Of a DNA stretch of 44,744 bases, positions 15,860 to 25,215 are shown piece after piece; the stretch's first letter is position 1; every line of letters begins with the position of its first letter. A program made the translations under genes and the position numbers. The notes below the pieces were generated by a model, which saw only the letters and a program-made list of their open reading frames with translations, had not been told where the DNA came from and searched no databases. The stretch comes from Planctomycetia bacterium (lineage in GTDB: Bacteria > Planctomycetota > Planctomycetia > Pirellulales > Thermoguttaceae). The stretch covers positions 1-44,744 of the forward strand of contig JAUNAI010000003.1 in assembly GCA_030527705.1 (NCBI GenBank), written 5' to 3'.

Positions 15860-17089
15860 ATGGATTTTTCAACTTATTTACAGAAACATCCCGATAATAA
15901 CGGTTATTTCGGGCCGTATGGTGGTGGTAAGGAGTATTTACCGGCGGAATTGCAACCGATTTTTGAAGAAATTGATGAAGCGTATCGGACGATTTGTCAC
16001 AGTGCGAAATTTATCAGCGAGTTGCGCCGAATTCGCCGTGAATTTCAGGGACGTCCGACGCCGGTTTATCACTGTGAGCGTCTCTCGCAGAAAATCGGCG
16101 GGTGCCAGATTTATTTGAAGCGTGAAGACCTAAATCATACCGGCGCGCACAAGTTGAATCACTGCATGGGTGAGGGACTTTTAGCGAAATACCTCGGTAA
16201 AAAGAAGATTATCGCGGAAACCGGTGCGGGACAGCATGGTGTGGCACTCGCGACGGCAGCGGCCTATTTCGGGCTGGAATGCGACATTTACATGGGTGAA
16301 ATCGACATTGCGAAACAGGCTCCGAACGTGACGCGTATGAAGATGCTCGGTGCGAGAGTCGTTTCGGTTTCTCACGGTCAGAAAATGTTGAAAGAAGCGG
16401 TCGACGCGGCTTTTGAGGCGTATCTAAAGTCGTATAAAGACACGATTTACTGCATTGGCTCTGCACTTGGACCACATCCGTTCCCGATGATGGTGCGTGA
16501 TTTCCAGTATGTAATCGGTGAGGAAGCACGTGCGCAGTATAAAGAAATGACAGGTTTCCTGCCAGAAGCGGTAGTTGCGTGCGTCGGTGGCGGAAGTAAC
16601 TCAATTGGTATGTTCTCGGCGTTTCTGAATGACCCGGTGGACCTTTACGGTGCGGAACCGCTCGGACGTGGAACGAAACTCGGTGAAAATGCCGCTTCCA
16701 TGACTTACGGGACCGACGGTGTTCTGCATGGATTTAAGAGTAAAATCCTGCAGGATGAAAACGGGCAACTCGCGGAAGCGTACTCGATCGCTAGCGGTCT
16801 GGATTATCAGGGGGTCGGTCCGGAACATGCGTATCTGCACGATTTAGGGCGTGTGAAGTATGAGACGGTCTCCGACTTGGAGGCGGTGGATGCGTTCTTT
16901 AAGTTGTCGCGTTATGAGGGAATTATCCCGGCGCTGGAAAGCTCGCACGCGCTGGCGTATGCGATGCGGTATGCACGTGAACATAGAACCGGCTCGATTC
17001 TTGCGTGTCTTTCTGGTCGCGGTGATAAAGATGTCGATTACGTCGCGGAGCATTACGGTTACGGCGACGAATTCGCGTTTAAGGATTAA
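15860..17089 (+). CDS. trpB: Tryptophan synthase beta chain
   Basis: 409 residues from the ATG at 15860 ([20 protein letters not shown]); TAGGAG stands 6 nt upstream, and the longer open frame has no support. The sequence has all main TrpB marks: the N-terminal [23 protein letters not shown] with the PLP-binding Lys, [12 protein letters not shown], and the phosphate-binding loop CVGGGSNS. It joins indole and serine to make tryptophan. It is of the classical TrpB1 type. No trpA or other trp gene adjoins it: it has its own promoter and faces a convergent gene, so it is a single-gene unit here, with TrpA presumably encoded elsewhere or the protein used to salvage free indole. Confidence 0.93.
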   Translation: MDFSTYLQKHPDNNGYFGPYGGGKEYLPAELQPIFEEIDEAYRTICHSAKFISELRRIRREFQGRPTPVYHCERLSQKIGGCQIYLKREDLNHTGAHKLNHCMGEGLLAKYLGKKKIIAETGAGQHGVALATAAAYFGLECDIYMGEIDIAKQAPNVTRMKMLGARVVSVSHGQKMLKEAVDAAFEAYLKSYKDTIYCIGSALGPHPFPMMVRDFQYVIGEEARAQYKEMTGFLPEAVVACVGGGSNSIGMFSAFLNDPVDLYGAEPLGRGTKLGENAASMTYGTDGVLHGFKSKILQDENGQLAEAYSIASGLDYQGVGPEHAYLHDLGRVKYETVSDLEAVDAFFKLSRYEGIIPALESSHALAYAMRYAREHRTGSILACLSGRGDKDVDYVAEHYGYGDEFAFKD

Positions 17090-17115
17090 GAAAAAGTTTA
17101 AGGATTAAGAAAAAG
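17078..17115 (+). repeat. 19-bp tandem duplication over the trpB stop codon
   Basis: TTTAAGGATTAAGAAAAAG occurs twice in a row (17078-17096 and 17097-17115). The first copy contains the trpB stop codon, so the duplication does not change the protein. Confidence 0.8.
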
Positions 17116-17164
17116 CCTCCCTTTTAACCGGTATTTCATATCCGAAAAGGTTAAAAAGGGAGGC
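17115..17164. terminator. Bidirectional terminator between trpB and the convergent gene
   Basis: GCCTCCCTTTTAACC (17115-17129) pairs with GGTTAAAAAGGGAGGC (17149-17164) with one bulged A. It lies exactly between the two convergent stop codons. Confidence 0.65.
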
Positions 17165-17172
17165 GGAAATTC

Positions 17173-18837
17173 TCATTCTTCCGTAATGGAAATCGTCTTC
17201 CAGTAACCTGCCTCGCACGCCCATCCGTTCGGCATGTTTTCGAGGTCAATCTGAATCGTATTTCCCGCGAACGGCGTTAAATCGAACGTCACATTCTGCC
17301 ACTCATTACCGTTGATGACTTTTTCAAGCTGCGGAGAACCATTCACGCGGATTTTTAACAACCAGTCGTAGTTCTGATAATTCCGCACACGCAGATTTAG
17401 CGTCGTTTTTGTCCCGGTTTTTACGGCATAACTCCGAGAAATCACGCACGGCGTGTTTCGGTCCAACGGGTGCGTACACAAAACATTTTCTTCTCCATAA
17501 ATACTTGTGAATCCAGGGTTCATATCCTGTCCGCACTGCGAGGTTTTCCAGCCGGGGAAGTATTTATCCATCCCCACCTGCAACTTGTTCGAAGTAATAT
17601 AATCGCGAATCTGTTCTAATTCCGCCTCCGTGTACCGGCAGTCCTGCGCCGGTTTCGGGTCCCACGAGAGTTCCAGTGGCATCGGCGACGCCGTCTGTTT
17701 CGGAATCACGAAATACTCCACACCGTCCACTGTTTCCATCCGACCACCAGCCGCGACGACGGTCTGACGCGCAAGTTTTTCGCACACGTCCAGAAGTGCC
17801 GGGAAATTGTACTCCGTGTACGAGAATTTCGGTCCATTATCCAGTTTTTCCGAGAATCGCGCCGGTAACTTACTGAAACCAATCTGCGTAAAGAGAGCAC
17901 CCGCCGCGCTGGACGGATTACAGTCGGAGTCGTACCCGGCACGCATGGAAATGAGAATCGTCTGGTCGAGGTCGCCGTTTCCATAAAGAAGACCGAGCAG
18001 GATGCACGCGCCGTTAATTTTCACATCAATCGTGCCGTTACTTGCTTTCTGATACTCTGGATTTTTACGGTATTTTTCGAAACATTTTCCCCACGCATAC
18101 GTCCAGTCGTCGGGGTTTTCCTTATGCCACGCACGCACGTCGCGGACCATTTCCGCATACTGGCTGTCTGCCGGAATCGCCGCAAGACCCGCGTCAATCA
18201 TTTCATTAATATCCGTAGTGAAAAACGCTTCCGCATACATCGCGCCCATGAAAACGCCACCGTAAATGCCGTCACCGTAATTCATCAGGCGTCCGAACTT
18301 CTCACCGAGCGCAATCACGGAATTCGGCAGACCCGGCGAAATCAACCCAGAATAATCCGCTTCAATCTGATAATCAATATCGTTCGGGCAACGGTTATAT
18401 TTCGGGTGTCCGGAATCCGGTGGAGCAATTCCTCTGCGTAAGTTGTTCCGTCCTGCCAAATTCGCGCACCAGAGTGGATACTGACTGTTCGCGAAATCGA
18501 TTCCCGCCTGCCGAATCGACGCATTCAGTCCGTATTCTTCGAGCGTCCGCAAGAAAGTCATTTCGACATAAAGGTCATCCTGACCGAACGCCTGATTAAT
18601 CATTTCCGGCTTCCAGACCGGCACTTTATCTTCGGGAATAATCTGGTCATTCCATTTAAATTCCGTCGGGAACCCCCAGCAGACGCCCGCAATCTGTCCA
18701 ATCCAGCCGGCTTTCATTTTATCACGATATTCCTGAACCGACAGGCGACGAAAACCGTCGTTTTCCGCCGAAAAACAGGGCGCAAAAACCCCGAAGAAAA
18801 CCGAAACGGCAAGAATCCATACGCTAAAATGTTTCAT
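17173..18837 (-). CDS. Secreted ADP-ribosylglycohydrolase-family protein
   Basis: 554 residues with a clear signal peptide (MKHFSVWILAVSVFFGVFAP, cut near CFSAEN). The body follows the ADP-ribosylglycohydrolase (DraG/ARH-like) fold: WIGQIAGVCWGFPTEF at the start, GQDDLYVEMTFL in place of the usual TDDT metal-site motif, DGIYGGVFMGAMYAEAFF, and RAGYDSDCNPSSAAGALF, the conserved second metal-site motif (D-S-D). The C-terminal 150 residues look like a beta-sandwich (galactose-binding-like: GTKTTLNLRVRNY...WQNVTFDLTPFAG). Export is odd for this family, whose classical members act on cytosolic ADP-ribosylated protein; secreted planctomycete and Bacteroidetes members have unknown substrates. It is last in a probable operon with the phosphoesterase gene (84-nt gap). 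Confidence 0.75.
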   Translation of the reverse strand: MKHFSVWILAVSVFFGVFAPCFSAENDGFRRLSVQEYRDKMKAGWIGQIAGVCWGFPTEFKWNDQIIPEDKVPVWKPEMINQAFGQDDLYVEMTFLRTLEEYGLNASIRQAGIDFANSQYPLWCANLAGRNNLRRGIAPPDSGHPKYNRCPNDIDYQIEADYSGLISPGLPNSVIALGEKFGRLMNYGDGIYGGVFMGAMYAEAFFTTDINEMIDAGLAAIPADSQYAEMVRDVRAWHKENPDDWTYAWGKCFEKYRKNPEYQKASNGTIDVKINGACILLGLLYGNGDLDQTILISMRAGYDSDCNPSSAAGALFTQIGFSKLPARFSEKLDNGPKFSYTEYNFPALLDVCEKLARQTVVAAGGRMETVDGVEYFVIPKQTASPMPLELSWDPKPAQDCRYTEAELEQIRDYITSNKLQVGMDKYFPGWKTSQCGQDMNPGFTSIYGEENVLCTHPLDRNTPCVISRSYAVKTGTKTTLNLRVRNYQNYDWLLKIRVNGSPQLEKVINGNEWQNVTFDLTPFAGNTIQIDLENMPNGWACEAGYWKTISITEE

Positions 18838-18921
18838 AAAAATATCCTTTCTTTAAAAATGGTAGGAAATTGGGGATTATCTGGTAATTATGTACCGAAA
18901 GAAGACTTTCGTCGTCAACTC

Positions 18922-20307
18922 TTAGTCCGGGGTTGTGAAGACGGGAGTACTAATCGCCGCGCCCATCTTGCCAAAACATTCGACCGGATGAATAACGAAA
19001 CGGACACCTGTCTTCTTCGGCAAGTCCGCAAGACGGATGAAGCACGCACACTCCCCGCCCGCTTTCGACGGTGGCAGATGATAGTCCGTCGCGTGCGTCC
19101 GCCATTTTTTCAAGGGTTTTCCATCGGTAACTTCCTCAACAAACGCCTCAACGTCGTAATTGTACGCACGACACTTCTCGCGCGATTCGGCAGCAGGGAA
19201 CGTCACCTTGAGTTGTGAGGGCGGTGGCGTCTTGCCATCCTTATCGGGTTTCGGTAACACGAGTTCTACCTTTGCCATCGTCCCCGCCTTGAATTCCGGT
19301 GCGACACGCTTGACGATACGCGTCGCATATTCATACGGCTTCGTGGCACCCTTGCCAATCGGCAGAATCCAATCGTCGCCAAGAGATTGATTCGTGAAAA
19401 ATTCGTGGCGTTCGATACGTACATGGTCGTCGCACACCGTAACGAGCATACCCTGACGCCCTTGGTGATGATTGGCACCATTCGAGGCGTTGCAATAATC
19501 ACACGTCCCCGAATAATTGAGCGAAGATGTGCCAATCGACGTGAACGCCCCCTGCCAAATCGTCTCCTCGTTCGTTAGCGGGAAGTGCGAATGCCCCGAG
19601 AATGCGATTGCGTTCGGAAATTGCGACAGAATCCGCGTTGATGTACCGTCGTCATGCCCCCAAGCCCATTTCCCGTAGCATGTATCCTTCGGGTGCGGAT
19701 GTTGGAAGTAGAAGAACGGTTTCGACGGGTCAATCTCTTTCGCGTGCGCGTCGAACCATGCCTCACGCGCGTTGTGTCCCGTCCAATGTACACCGACAAA
19801 TTGATAGCCGTTCACCGTTTTCGAATACACGGGCGCATAGGCTTCATGAAATGCACGCTCCCACGCTCCCTTAGGATCGAGCGCGACCACGTTCTTCTGC
19901 CGTTCAGCAGGATCGGGATATTGTTTCCTGTGCCAGTCCGACTCGGGCAACACGCAATGGTTACCATAGCAAAAGAGCTTGGTAACGGAACGACCATCCG
20001 GTGCCTTATCGTTCGGAAACGCTCGTTCCCACTCCTGCGCGGTATACATCAACTCCGAAAAACAGCCGTAATTCGTCATGTCGCCCGCGATAATCAGCGC
20101 ATCAATACCTTGCTCACGGTACCATTCAAGTGCCGTTCGAAACCAAGCTCGCGTGTTGCAGTCAAGATGCGTATCACTTAAAACGCCGAATTTCAGGCGT
20201 GGCGTGCCCGTCACCGTTCCCGGCGTTACCGCAAACATTTGGCGTACACCTATCGCGGCAGTCGTCGCTATCGAACTAATCAAAAAGGTTCTACGTTTCA
20301 TTTTCAT
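18922..20307 (-). CDS. Tat-exported calcineurin-like metallophosphoesterase
   Basis: 461 residues. The N-terminus MKMKRRTFLISSIATTAAIG has the RRTFL twin-arginine signal, suggesting export folded with its metals. Metal-ligand blocks appear in order: GVLSDTHLDC, IIAGDMTNYG, CYGNHC (the GNH motif), HWTGHN, and FSGHSHFP. These are the five blocks of calcineurin-type phosphoesterases. The C-terminal region (about 330-461) is an Fn-like beta domain. The substrate is unknown; the neighbouring sialidase/esterase and surface protein suggest a role in periplasmic polymer or nucleotide breakdown. Ribosome site AGGAG, 8 nt before the ATG at 20307. Confidence 0.8.
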   Translation of the reverse strand: MKMKRRTFLISSIATTAAIGVRQMFAVTPGTVTGTPRLKFGVLSDTHLDCNTRAWFRTALEWYREQGIDALIIAGDMTNYGCFSELMYTAQEWERAFPNDKAPDGRSVTKLFCYGNHCVLPESDWHRKQYPDPAERQKNVVALDPKGAWERAFHEAYAPVYSKTVNGYQFVGVHWTGHNAREAWFDAHAKEIDPSKPFFYFQHPHPKDTCYGKWAWGHDDGTSTRILSQFPNAIAFSGHSHFPLTNEETIWQGAFTSIGTSSLNYSGTCDYCNASNGANHHQGRQGMLVTVCDDHVRIERHEFFTNQSLGDDWILPIGKGATKPYEYATRIVKRVAPEFKAGTMAKVELVLPKPDKDGKTPPPSQLKVTFPAAESREKCRAYNYDVEAFVEEVTDGKPLKKWRTHATDYHLPPSKAGGECACFIRLADLPKKTGVRFVIHPVECFGKMGAAISTPVFTTPD

Positions 20308-20339
20308 CTTTTTTTCTCCTTTATAAGTAATTATACCCT

Positions 20340-20379
20340 ATCGCTAGGTGGCGTGATTTAAGGCGCACAGCCTAGCGAT
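20340..20379. repeat. Intercistronic hairpin
   Basis: ATCGCTAGG (20340-20348) pairs with CCTAGCGAT (20371-20379) between the sialidase and phosphoesterase genes. There is no T run, so it may be an RNA-processing or stability element within the operon. Confidence 0.5.
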
Positions 20380-20396
20380 TCCTTATCTTAACTTTT

Positions 20397-22727
20397 TTAC
20401 TGTGCCGGTTTTAGGTCACGCTTTGGGTCGCACTCGTCGAGCTTAAAGCGCGTCGCTACAATAGAACGACCGCCCTCCGGCGTATGCTGCGTATAGGTCG
20501 TGCAGAGAATCGTGCCGTCCGGCAGAAGTTCCACGCCCGAATAACCCGTGTCGCGCATCGCCCAACCTTCGGAAATACGGTGATGCAGAAGATGAATACG
20601 GAATTGTCCCGGACGTCCGTTGCGAATATCGTCGTACGTTCCGACCCACGCCATGTATTGACCGAACGTCGGACTGTTGTTACAGATGTCGCGGTAGGTA
20701 ATCACCCAACGACCGTCCGGCGCACGGACTCCCTGATGACGGTCGCCCGTGAGCCCACGACATGTGTCAATCGGCTCTGTCCACGTCTTCCCCTCGTCGC
20801 GACTGAAACACATCATGCTACGCGCCGTATGGCGGTTTTCGCGAATCAAGAGACCAATTTCCTTCCCGTCGTCAGAACGAAACGCAAACGGTTCGCAAAG
20901 ATTCTTGAACTTCGCCTTCGCGACAGTACGTTGCGGAGACCACGTAAGCCCGCCGTCCTTCGTTATGGACATCCAGATTTCTTGGTCGTCGGTTGGACGG
21001 TCGATGTCGTTCTTGATGTGCGCCTGTAGACGTTGACCGAAAATCGCCGTTGAGCCATCTTTCAAGGGGAGAAGCGCTGTGGGTGGGTTCCAACACGCCC
21101 ATTTCTCCGAGGGACGCTCCACCCACGTCAGTCCATTGTCTTCGCTCATCAAGATACCGAGATACTCGCTCCGTTTCCGCTCGAGGTTCGCCATGATGAA
21201 GAGACGCGCCTTGCCGTCCGGTGCAACGATACGATAAATGACCGGGCAGTTCGTGAACTTCTTGGCGTAGACTTCCGGCAGACGCTCATCAACGCGCGTC
21301 CACGTCTTGCCACCATCCTTACTCATCGCCATCGGACCACAGGGACCGCCGTGATTCTTCCAAGACCACACGGCATAAATCGTGCCGTCATCCGCGCGAG
21401 CGGTCGCCGCTTGAAAGTGAGGACCTTCCGTGTCTTTCGCAACGACGGTCTGACGTTCTGTATTTTCGGAAATGTCCCAAATCGGCAGATCAACCGTCTC
21501 AAGTCGCGGATGAGGTACAGTACCTCCGTCCGTCCGGAGATAACACGCGTCCTTGTAGAGCTTTTCCATCTCGGCATTGAGAACTGCACCGAAGTTTTTA
21601 CTCATGAATTCTTCCGGCGTTAAACCCGCCTCTTTTGCTCGTTTAGAGACACCGTAGTGAAGATTGATGTCGAGACCGACTTTGTCGATGAAAGCCGCCT
21701 CGTCACCGTGCGACATATCGATATACCAACGCCACGGGAGATTCTGCTCTTTGACGCGCTTGTTTTCGTCCGCCACCGCCTTCTCTTCCGCATCCGTGAA
21801 ATCGAAGCCGTTCTTCTCGATGTTCTTCTGAAAGACTTCCGTCGCCGTCTCAGAAAGGATGGGAGCGAAACGCCGACGGATGTATTCGCTTGGCATGAAC
21901 TTATCGGCAACCGCGTTCTCCACGATGTCCAGATAAAGACGTCCCGAAATACATGCATCTCCGGTGTAGACCGGACGCGAGCCGGGACATGTGTTAATGC
22001 GGACGATTTCCTTGCCAATGGTCTCCTCGGCTTTCTTCATTTCCGCGTCGGTGAAAGCGAATCCCTCCTTCAGAACCGTCCGCGCCATCATCACGTCGCC
22101 GAGAAAATTCATGTGAACGCCGTCGCCCGTCAGGAAATTGTCGGTAAGCCCAGTACGTGTGCGATAGTCAGCGACCTGTTTCTGCATGGCTTGATTCATG
22201 TCCGCGAGCACGCAACCCTTTTCCTTCGCAATTTCGCGCAGAAAATCGTTGTAGGCGACGAGCTTTTTATTGAGGTCGTTATCCACGTCCTCCTGAATCA
22301 TCGTTGCCGTGAAAATAACGACTTGGATTCCCGCCGCTTGCACCTTGTCGATGATTTTCGTAATGTTCTCCTTATATTGCGGTAGAGCAACACCTCGCTC
22401 ACCGTGCCACACGTCGTTCACGCCACACGAAAGTGTCATCCAGGTCGGTTTCGGTTCCGCGTTGATAACCTGCTCCACACGGTCCAACATCTGTGTCGAT
22501 TTATGACCGCTCACGCCGAAACGGTGCATTTTCACCTCGATTCCGTTCGCCTTGAACGCGTTTTCGCACAGATTCACATAACCGGGACGGTTGGGGAAGC
22601 CACCAAGAAACGTAATCGAATCACCGAGCCATGCGATCGTGTCGCCACTTTTAATCGTTGCCGCAAAACTCGTTGCACACGCAAGCGCGACCACGCACGC
22701 TAAAGTTGACAGAATAATCTTATTCAT
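20397..22727 (-). CDS. Secreted SGNH-hydrolase/sialidase fusion
   Basis: 776 residues from the ATG at 22727, which has GGAG 6 nt upstream; the ATG at 22739 sits too close to its site. After a signal peptide (KIILSTLACVVALACATSFA), residues about 30-240 form an SGNH hydrolase: WLGDSITFLGG (catalytic Ser), SCGVNDVW, and DGVHMNFLG (Asp/His). From about 430 to the end is a sialidase-type beta-propeller with four Asp boxes: SKDGGKTW, SEDNGLTW, TKDGGLTW and SRDEGKTW. A plausible role is removal of O-acetyl esters from sialic acids and release of the sugar by one exported protein. The propeller could also act on another sugar. It follows the surface-protein gene by 52 nt, so both are likely in one operon. 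Confidence 0.75.
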   Translation of the reverse strand: MNKIILSTLACVVALACATSFAATIKSGDTIAWLGDSITFLGGFPNRPGYVNLCENAFKANGIEVKMHRFGVSGHKSTQMLDRVEQVINAEPKPTWMTLSCGVNDVWHGERGVALPQYKENITKIIDKVQAAGIQVVIFTATMIQEDVDNDLNKKLVAYNDFLREIAKEKGCVLADMNQAMQKQVADYRTRTGLTDNFLTGDGVHMNFLGDVMMARTVLKEGFAFTDAEMKKAEETIGKEIVRINTCPGSRPVYTGDACISGRLYLDIVENAVADKFMPSEYIRRRFAPILSETATEVFQKNIEKNGFDFTDAEEKAVADENKRVKEQNLPWRWYIDMSHGDEAAFIDKVGLDINLHYGVSKRAKEAGLTPEEFMSKNFGAVLNAEMEKLYKDACYLRTDGGTVPHPRLETVDLPIWDISENTERQTVVAKDTEGPHFQAATARADDGTIYAVWSWKNHGGPCGPMAMSKDGGKTWTRVDERLPEVYAKKFTNCPVIYRIVAPDGKARLFIMANLERKRSEYLGILMSEDNGLTWVERPSEKWACWNPPTALLPLKDGSTAIFGQRLQAHIKNDIDRPTDDQEIWMSITKDGGLTWSPQRTVAKAKFKNLCEPFAFRSDDGKEIGLLIRENRHTARSMMCFSRDEGKTWTEPIDTCRGLTGDRHQGVRAPDGRWVITYRDICNNSPTFGQYMAWVGTYDDIRNGRPGQFRIHLLHHRISEGWAMRDTGYSGVELLPDGTILCTTYTQHTPEGGRSIVATRFKLDECDPKRDLKPAQ

Positions 22728-22779
22728 ATTTATCTCCATTTCTCCTTATATTAAAATTTCAATTTTTAATTTTCACCTT

Positions 22780-24124
22780 TTACTCGAACTCGACAGGCGC
22801 GAAGGAGTTGGGCTGCATCTTCAGCGACACACTGCCGTCATCGTTGACGAGGAGAAGCGTTTCGGTGTAGATACTTTCCGTGTCCGTCATATAACAACGT
22901 GCATTGGTGGAAAGCGCACCGGAAAGATTAACGTCTTCATCGACTGAAATCGTGGCGTTATCCGTCGCTTTTAGCGTCGCGCCGTTCGCAACACTCAGCC
23001 CATTAAGCGTTTTTACATCTGTATTCGTGCCGAAACTGAGCGTAGCCGTGTCGGAAACCGAGACCGCCGCGTTCGTGAAAGAACCACCGAGTATCTGCGT
23101 TCCATCGCCGGAAATGTTTATCGTTAGTAGTCCTTTATCCGCAACACCGATTGGACCAGTGAAATTGTAACCTTCCGTCTCGGTCGCGTAGGTGGTATAA
23201 AATCCATCCGTCGACTTGGTATTAGTCGCGATATTCAGCGTCGCATCTGTAGTTGCACCGTTGACTAACTTTCCCACGCCGACTAAACCTGCAATGGTTT
23301 CTGTGAATCCGTTCAGGTTCAGATCAGAGCCTTTTCGTTCCTCCTTGGTAAAGTAATCAACGCCAAGCAGTACAACGGTAGTATCCGGGAGAACCTCATT
23401 CGCACCGATTTTCAGGTATGCCGCCGAGTTCCAGATATTACCACTTATTTTATAGCCGATATTTGTAATACCCGTATAATTGTTATTGATGTTACGCAGT
23501 AACACAGTAGAACCATCACAGTCAATGAGAAGATTACTACCGCTGATTTGCCCATCAATAGTAAGCGTTCCTCCACTTGCACGTAATGCGCCAAAATCCT
23601 CACCAAGGTACAGATTCTGATTGATTGTTCCTCCCCCCATTAAAGTTGCCTTATTGAGCGTAATCAAGGGGGATTTACCAAGGCATTTTTCACCATTAGT
23701 AAAGTTTAAGATTCCATTATTAACGGTTATTGGACCAGTAAATGAATTACTCGTCGAAGAAATTTTAAATCGCGTACTGTTAGTAGGGGATTCAACGTCA
23801 AAGTCAATAACAAGACTAATATTTCCTGATATTATTCCTGCATGTATGGGTTCCGTACTATGATTAACATTAAATGTTAGCGTAACACCATCTTCGACAG
23901 ACGATGTGTAATCCGTCTTGCCATCTCCATCGTTATACGTATCTTTTACCGCGACTTCGACTGTTTTATCTGCCGTCAGCACCACTTCCGCCTGTATGTC
24001 ACTCGTCGTAAAGGACATCGCCAGAAACGCAACAAGACCGATAAACGCTCCCAAAAAAAATCTTAACGTGTTAAAATATGCAGCTTGGGGGGGGGGGTAA
24101 TATGTGACGGTTTTGGTTTTTCAT
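22780..24124 (-). CDS. Exported beta-strand-repeat surface protein, out of frame at a C11 tract
   Basis: The main open frame (22780-24054) gives about 424 residues rich in Gly, Thr, Asn and Ser with passenger-type repeats (NGILNFTNGEK, GGGTINQNLYLGEDFGALRA, ASGGTLTIDG), like autotransporter-associated beta-strand repeats. It starts on a poor TTG inside a hydrophobic stretch. An ATG at 24124 with AGGAG 6 nt upstream begins MKNQNRHILP, then runs into eleven Cs (24097-24087) and stops soon after. With ten Cs the frame would join: MKNQNRHILPPPQAAYFNTL followed by FLGAFIGLVAFLAMSF, a complete signal peptide. This suggests a phase-variable switch, here OFF, or a sequencing error. First gene of the secreted-protein operon. 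Confidence 0.6.
24087..24097. repeat. Homopolymer tract of 11 G (C on the minus strand)
   Basis: Eleven consecutive Gs on the plus strand, 27 to 37 nt inside the likely coding start of the surface protein. It is the longest G/C homopolymer I noticed in the window. A change of one base shifts the surface-protein frame. Confidence 0.9.
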
Positions 24125-24154
24125 AAAAATCTCCTTTTGTGTGAAAAAACCCTC

Positions 24155-24170
24155 CTATGAATATTCATAG
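24155..24170. promoter_or_regulatory. Perfect 16-bp palindrome, candidate operator
   Basis: CTATGAATATTCATAG is a perfect palindrome lying about 12-27 nt downstream of the predicted transcription start of the surface-protein gene. It is the right size and place for a dimeric repressor site. Confidence 0.4.
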
Positions 24171-24189
24171 TATAAACAACTTGTCATAA

Positions 24190-24217
24190 ATTGTAATCCG
24201 ACTTTTCCATCTGTCAA
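24190..24217 (-). promoter_or_regulatory. Promoter of the secreted-protein operon
   Basis: On the minus strand TTGACA (24217-24212), a 16-nt spacer and TACAAT (24195-24190), upstream of the palindrome at 24155-24170 and the start codon at 24124. Confidence 0.55.
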
Positions 24218-24294
24218 GTATTTTTTTGTATTTTCTCTTCTTTTTTCGGATTTCTTTAAAATTCTCCCAAAATCGCCATTTATTCAGCGGTTTC

Positions 24295-25131
24295 TTAAGG
24301 TAACGTAAGTCGATTTCGGTTTTCACGTGCGCGGGTCAGGTAATTCTCCAGCGCCTGCGTGTCGCCATTCTCGAGGATTTCTCGTAATTCACAGTAACTG
24401 GCGGTGAATTGGTCCATCGCGGTGAGAATATTCTGTTTATTGTCCGTTAATATGTCGCGCCAGACTTCCGGACTTCCAGCCGCCAGCCGTGTCATGGAAT
24501 TATAACCAGTGCCGGAAAATGGGTATAATTTCGGTTCCGTGACAGCCGACAGCACACACGCGAGAAGGTGGGGGAGATGGCTTGTCTGTGCAAGAACTGC
24601 GTCGTGTTCTGTGGCAGACATGAAAACAACGCGTGCGCCCGTCGCTTTCCACATATCCTCCACGCTGTGAAACGCATTTTCAGGGATACGATTCGTCAGG
24701 ACGACTGTTTTTCCCTGAAAGAGATTTTCGTCCGCGGCAGCTGCTCCGGAAGTCTCTTTTCCCGCGATTGGGTGACCACCGATGAACGCGCAACCATGCG
24801 CCTCGCAGATTCCGTGAAAATCCTCAAAAAGCGAGGCTTTCGTGCTTCCGACATCCGTGAAAACCGCTCCGGATTTTGCGAAAGGGAGAGCGTAGCGGAT
24901 AATCTGCGCAATCGTTTCGACTGGCGTGCAGACGACGATAATTTCCGCGTCACGGACGGCATCTTCCAGTCGGTCGGCAATTTCCGTAATACACCCACTT
25001 TCCAGAGCAGTTTCTAGATTAGTACGCCGTCTTCCGAACCCCGTCACGACGCGTACGACGCCGTTTTTTAGGAGTGCTTTACCGAGTGACGCGCCGATAA
25101 GCCCGACGCCGAGGATGGCTATTTTATTCAT
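24295..25131 (-). CDS. tyrA: Prephenate (or arogenate) dehydrogenase
   Basis: 278 residues. The N-terminal Rossmann motif is IAILGVGLIGASLGKALLK, typical of TyrA. The hallmark GGHPIAGKETSGA block, with the catalytic His region, is intact, followed by VFMSATEHDAVLAQTSHLPH and GTGYNSMTRLAAGSPEVWRDI. It oxidatively decarboxylates prephenate or arogenate on the way to tyrosine. No chorismate mutase domain is fused. It stands alone: the ABC genes lie divergently 400 nt away and the secreted-protein operon starts 170 nt downstream under its own promoter. No strong ribosome site is seen. Confidence 0.9.
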   Translation of the reverse strand: MNKIAILGVGLIGASLGKALLKNGVVRVVTGFGRRRTNLETALESGCITEIADRLEDAVRDAEIIVVCTPVETIAQIIRYALPFAKSGAVFTDVGSTKASLFEDFHGICEAHGCAFIGGHPIAGKETSGAAAADENLFQGKTVVLTNRIPENAFHSVEDMWKATGARVVFMSATEHDAVLAQTSHLPHLLACVLSAVTEPKLYPFSGTGYNSMTRLAAGSPEVWRDILTDNKQNILTAMDQFTASYCELREILENGDTQALENYLTRARENRNRLTLP

Positions 25132-25215
25132 GGGAATCGATAAATGGAAAAATGGAAATGGAAAAATGGAAGGCTACGCGTCTGGCGTCGCTGAGGTGTA
25201 AAAAATACGTTTAAT

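Noticed and set aside
18922-22739. Long plus-strand frames opposite the phosphoesterase and sialidase genes
   Set aside because: They are shadows: Arg/His-rich, without motifs, lying fully antisense to well-supported genes.
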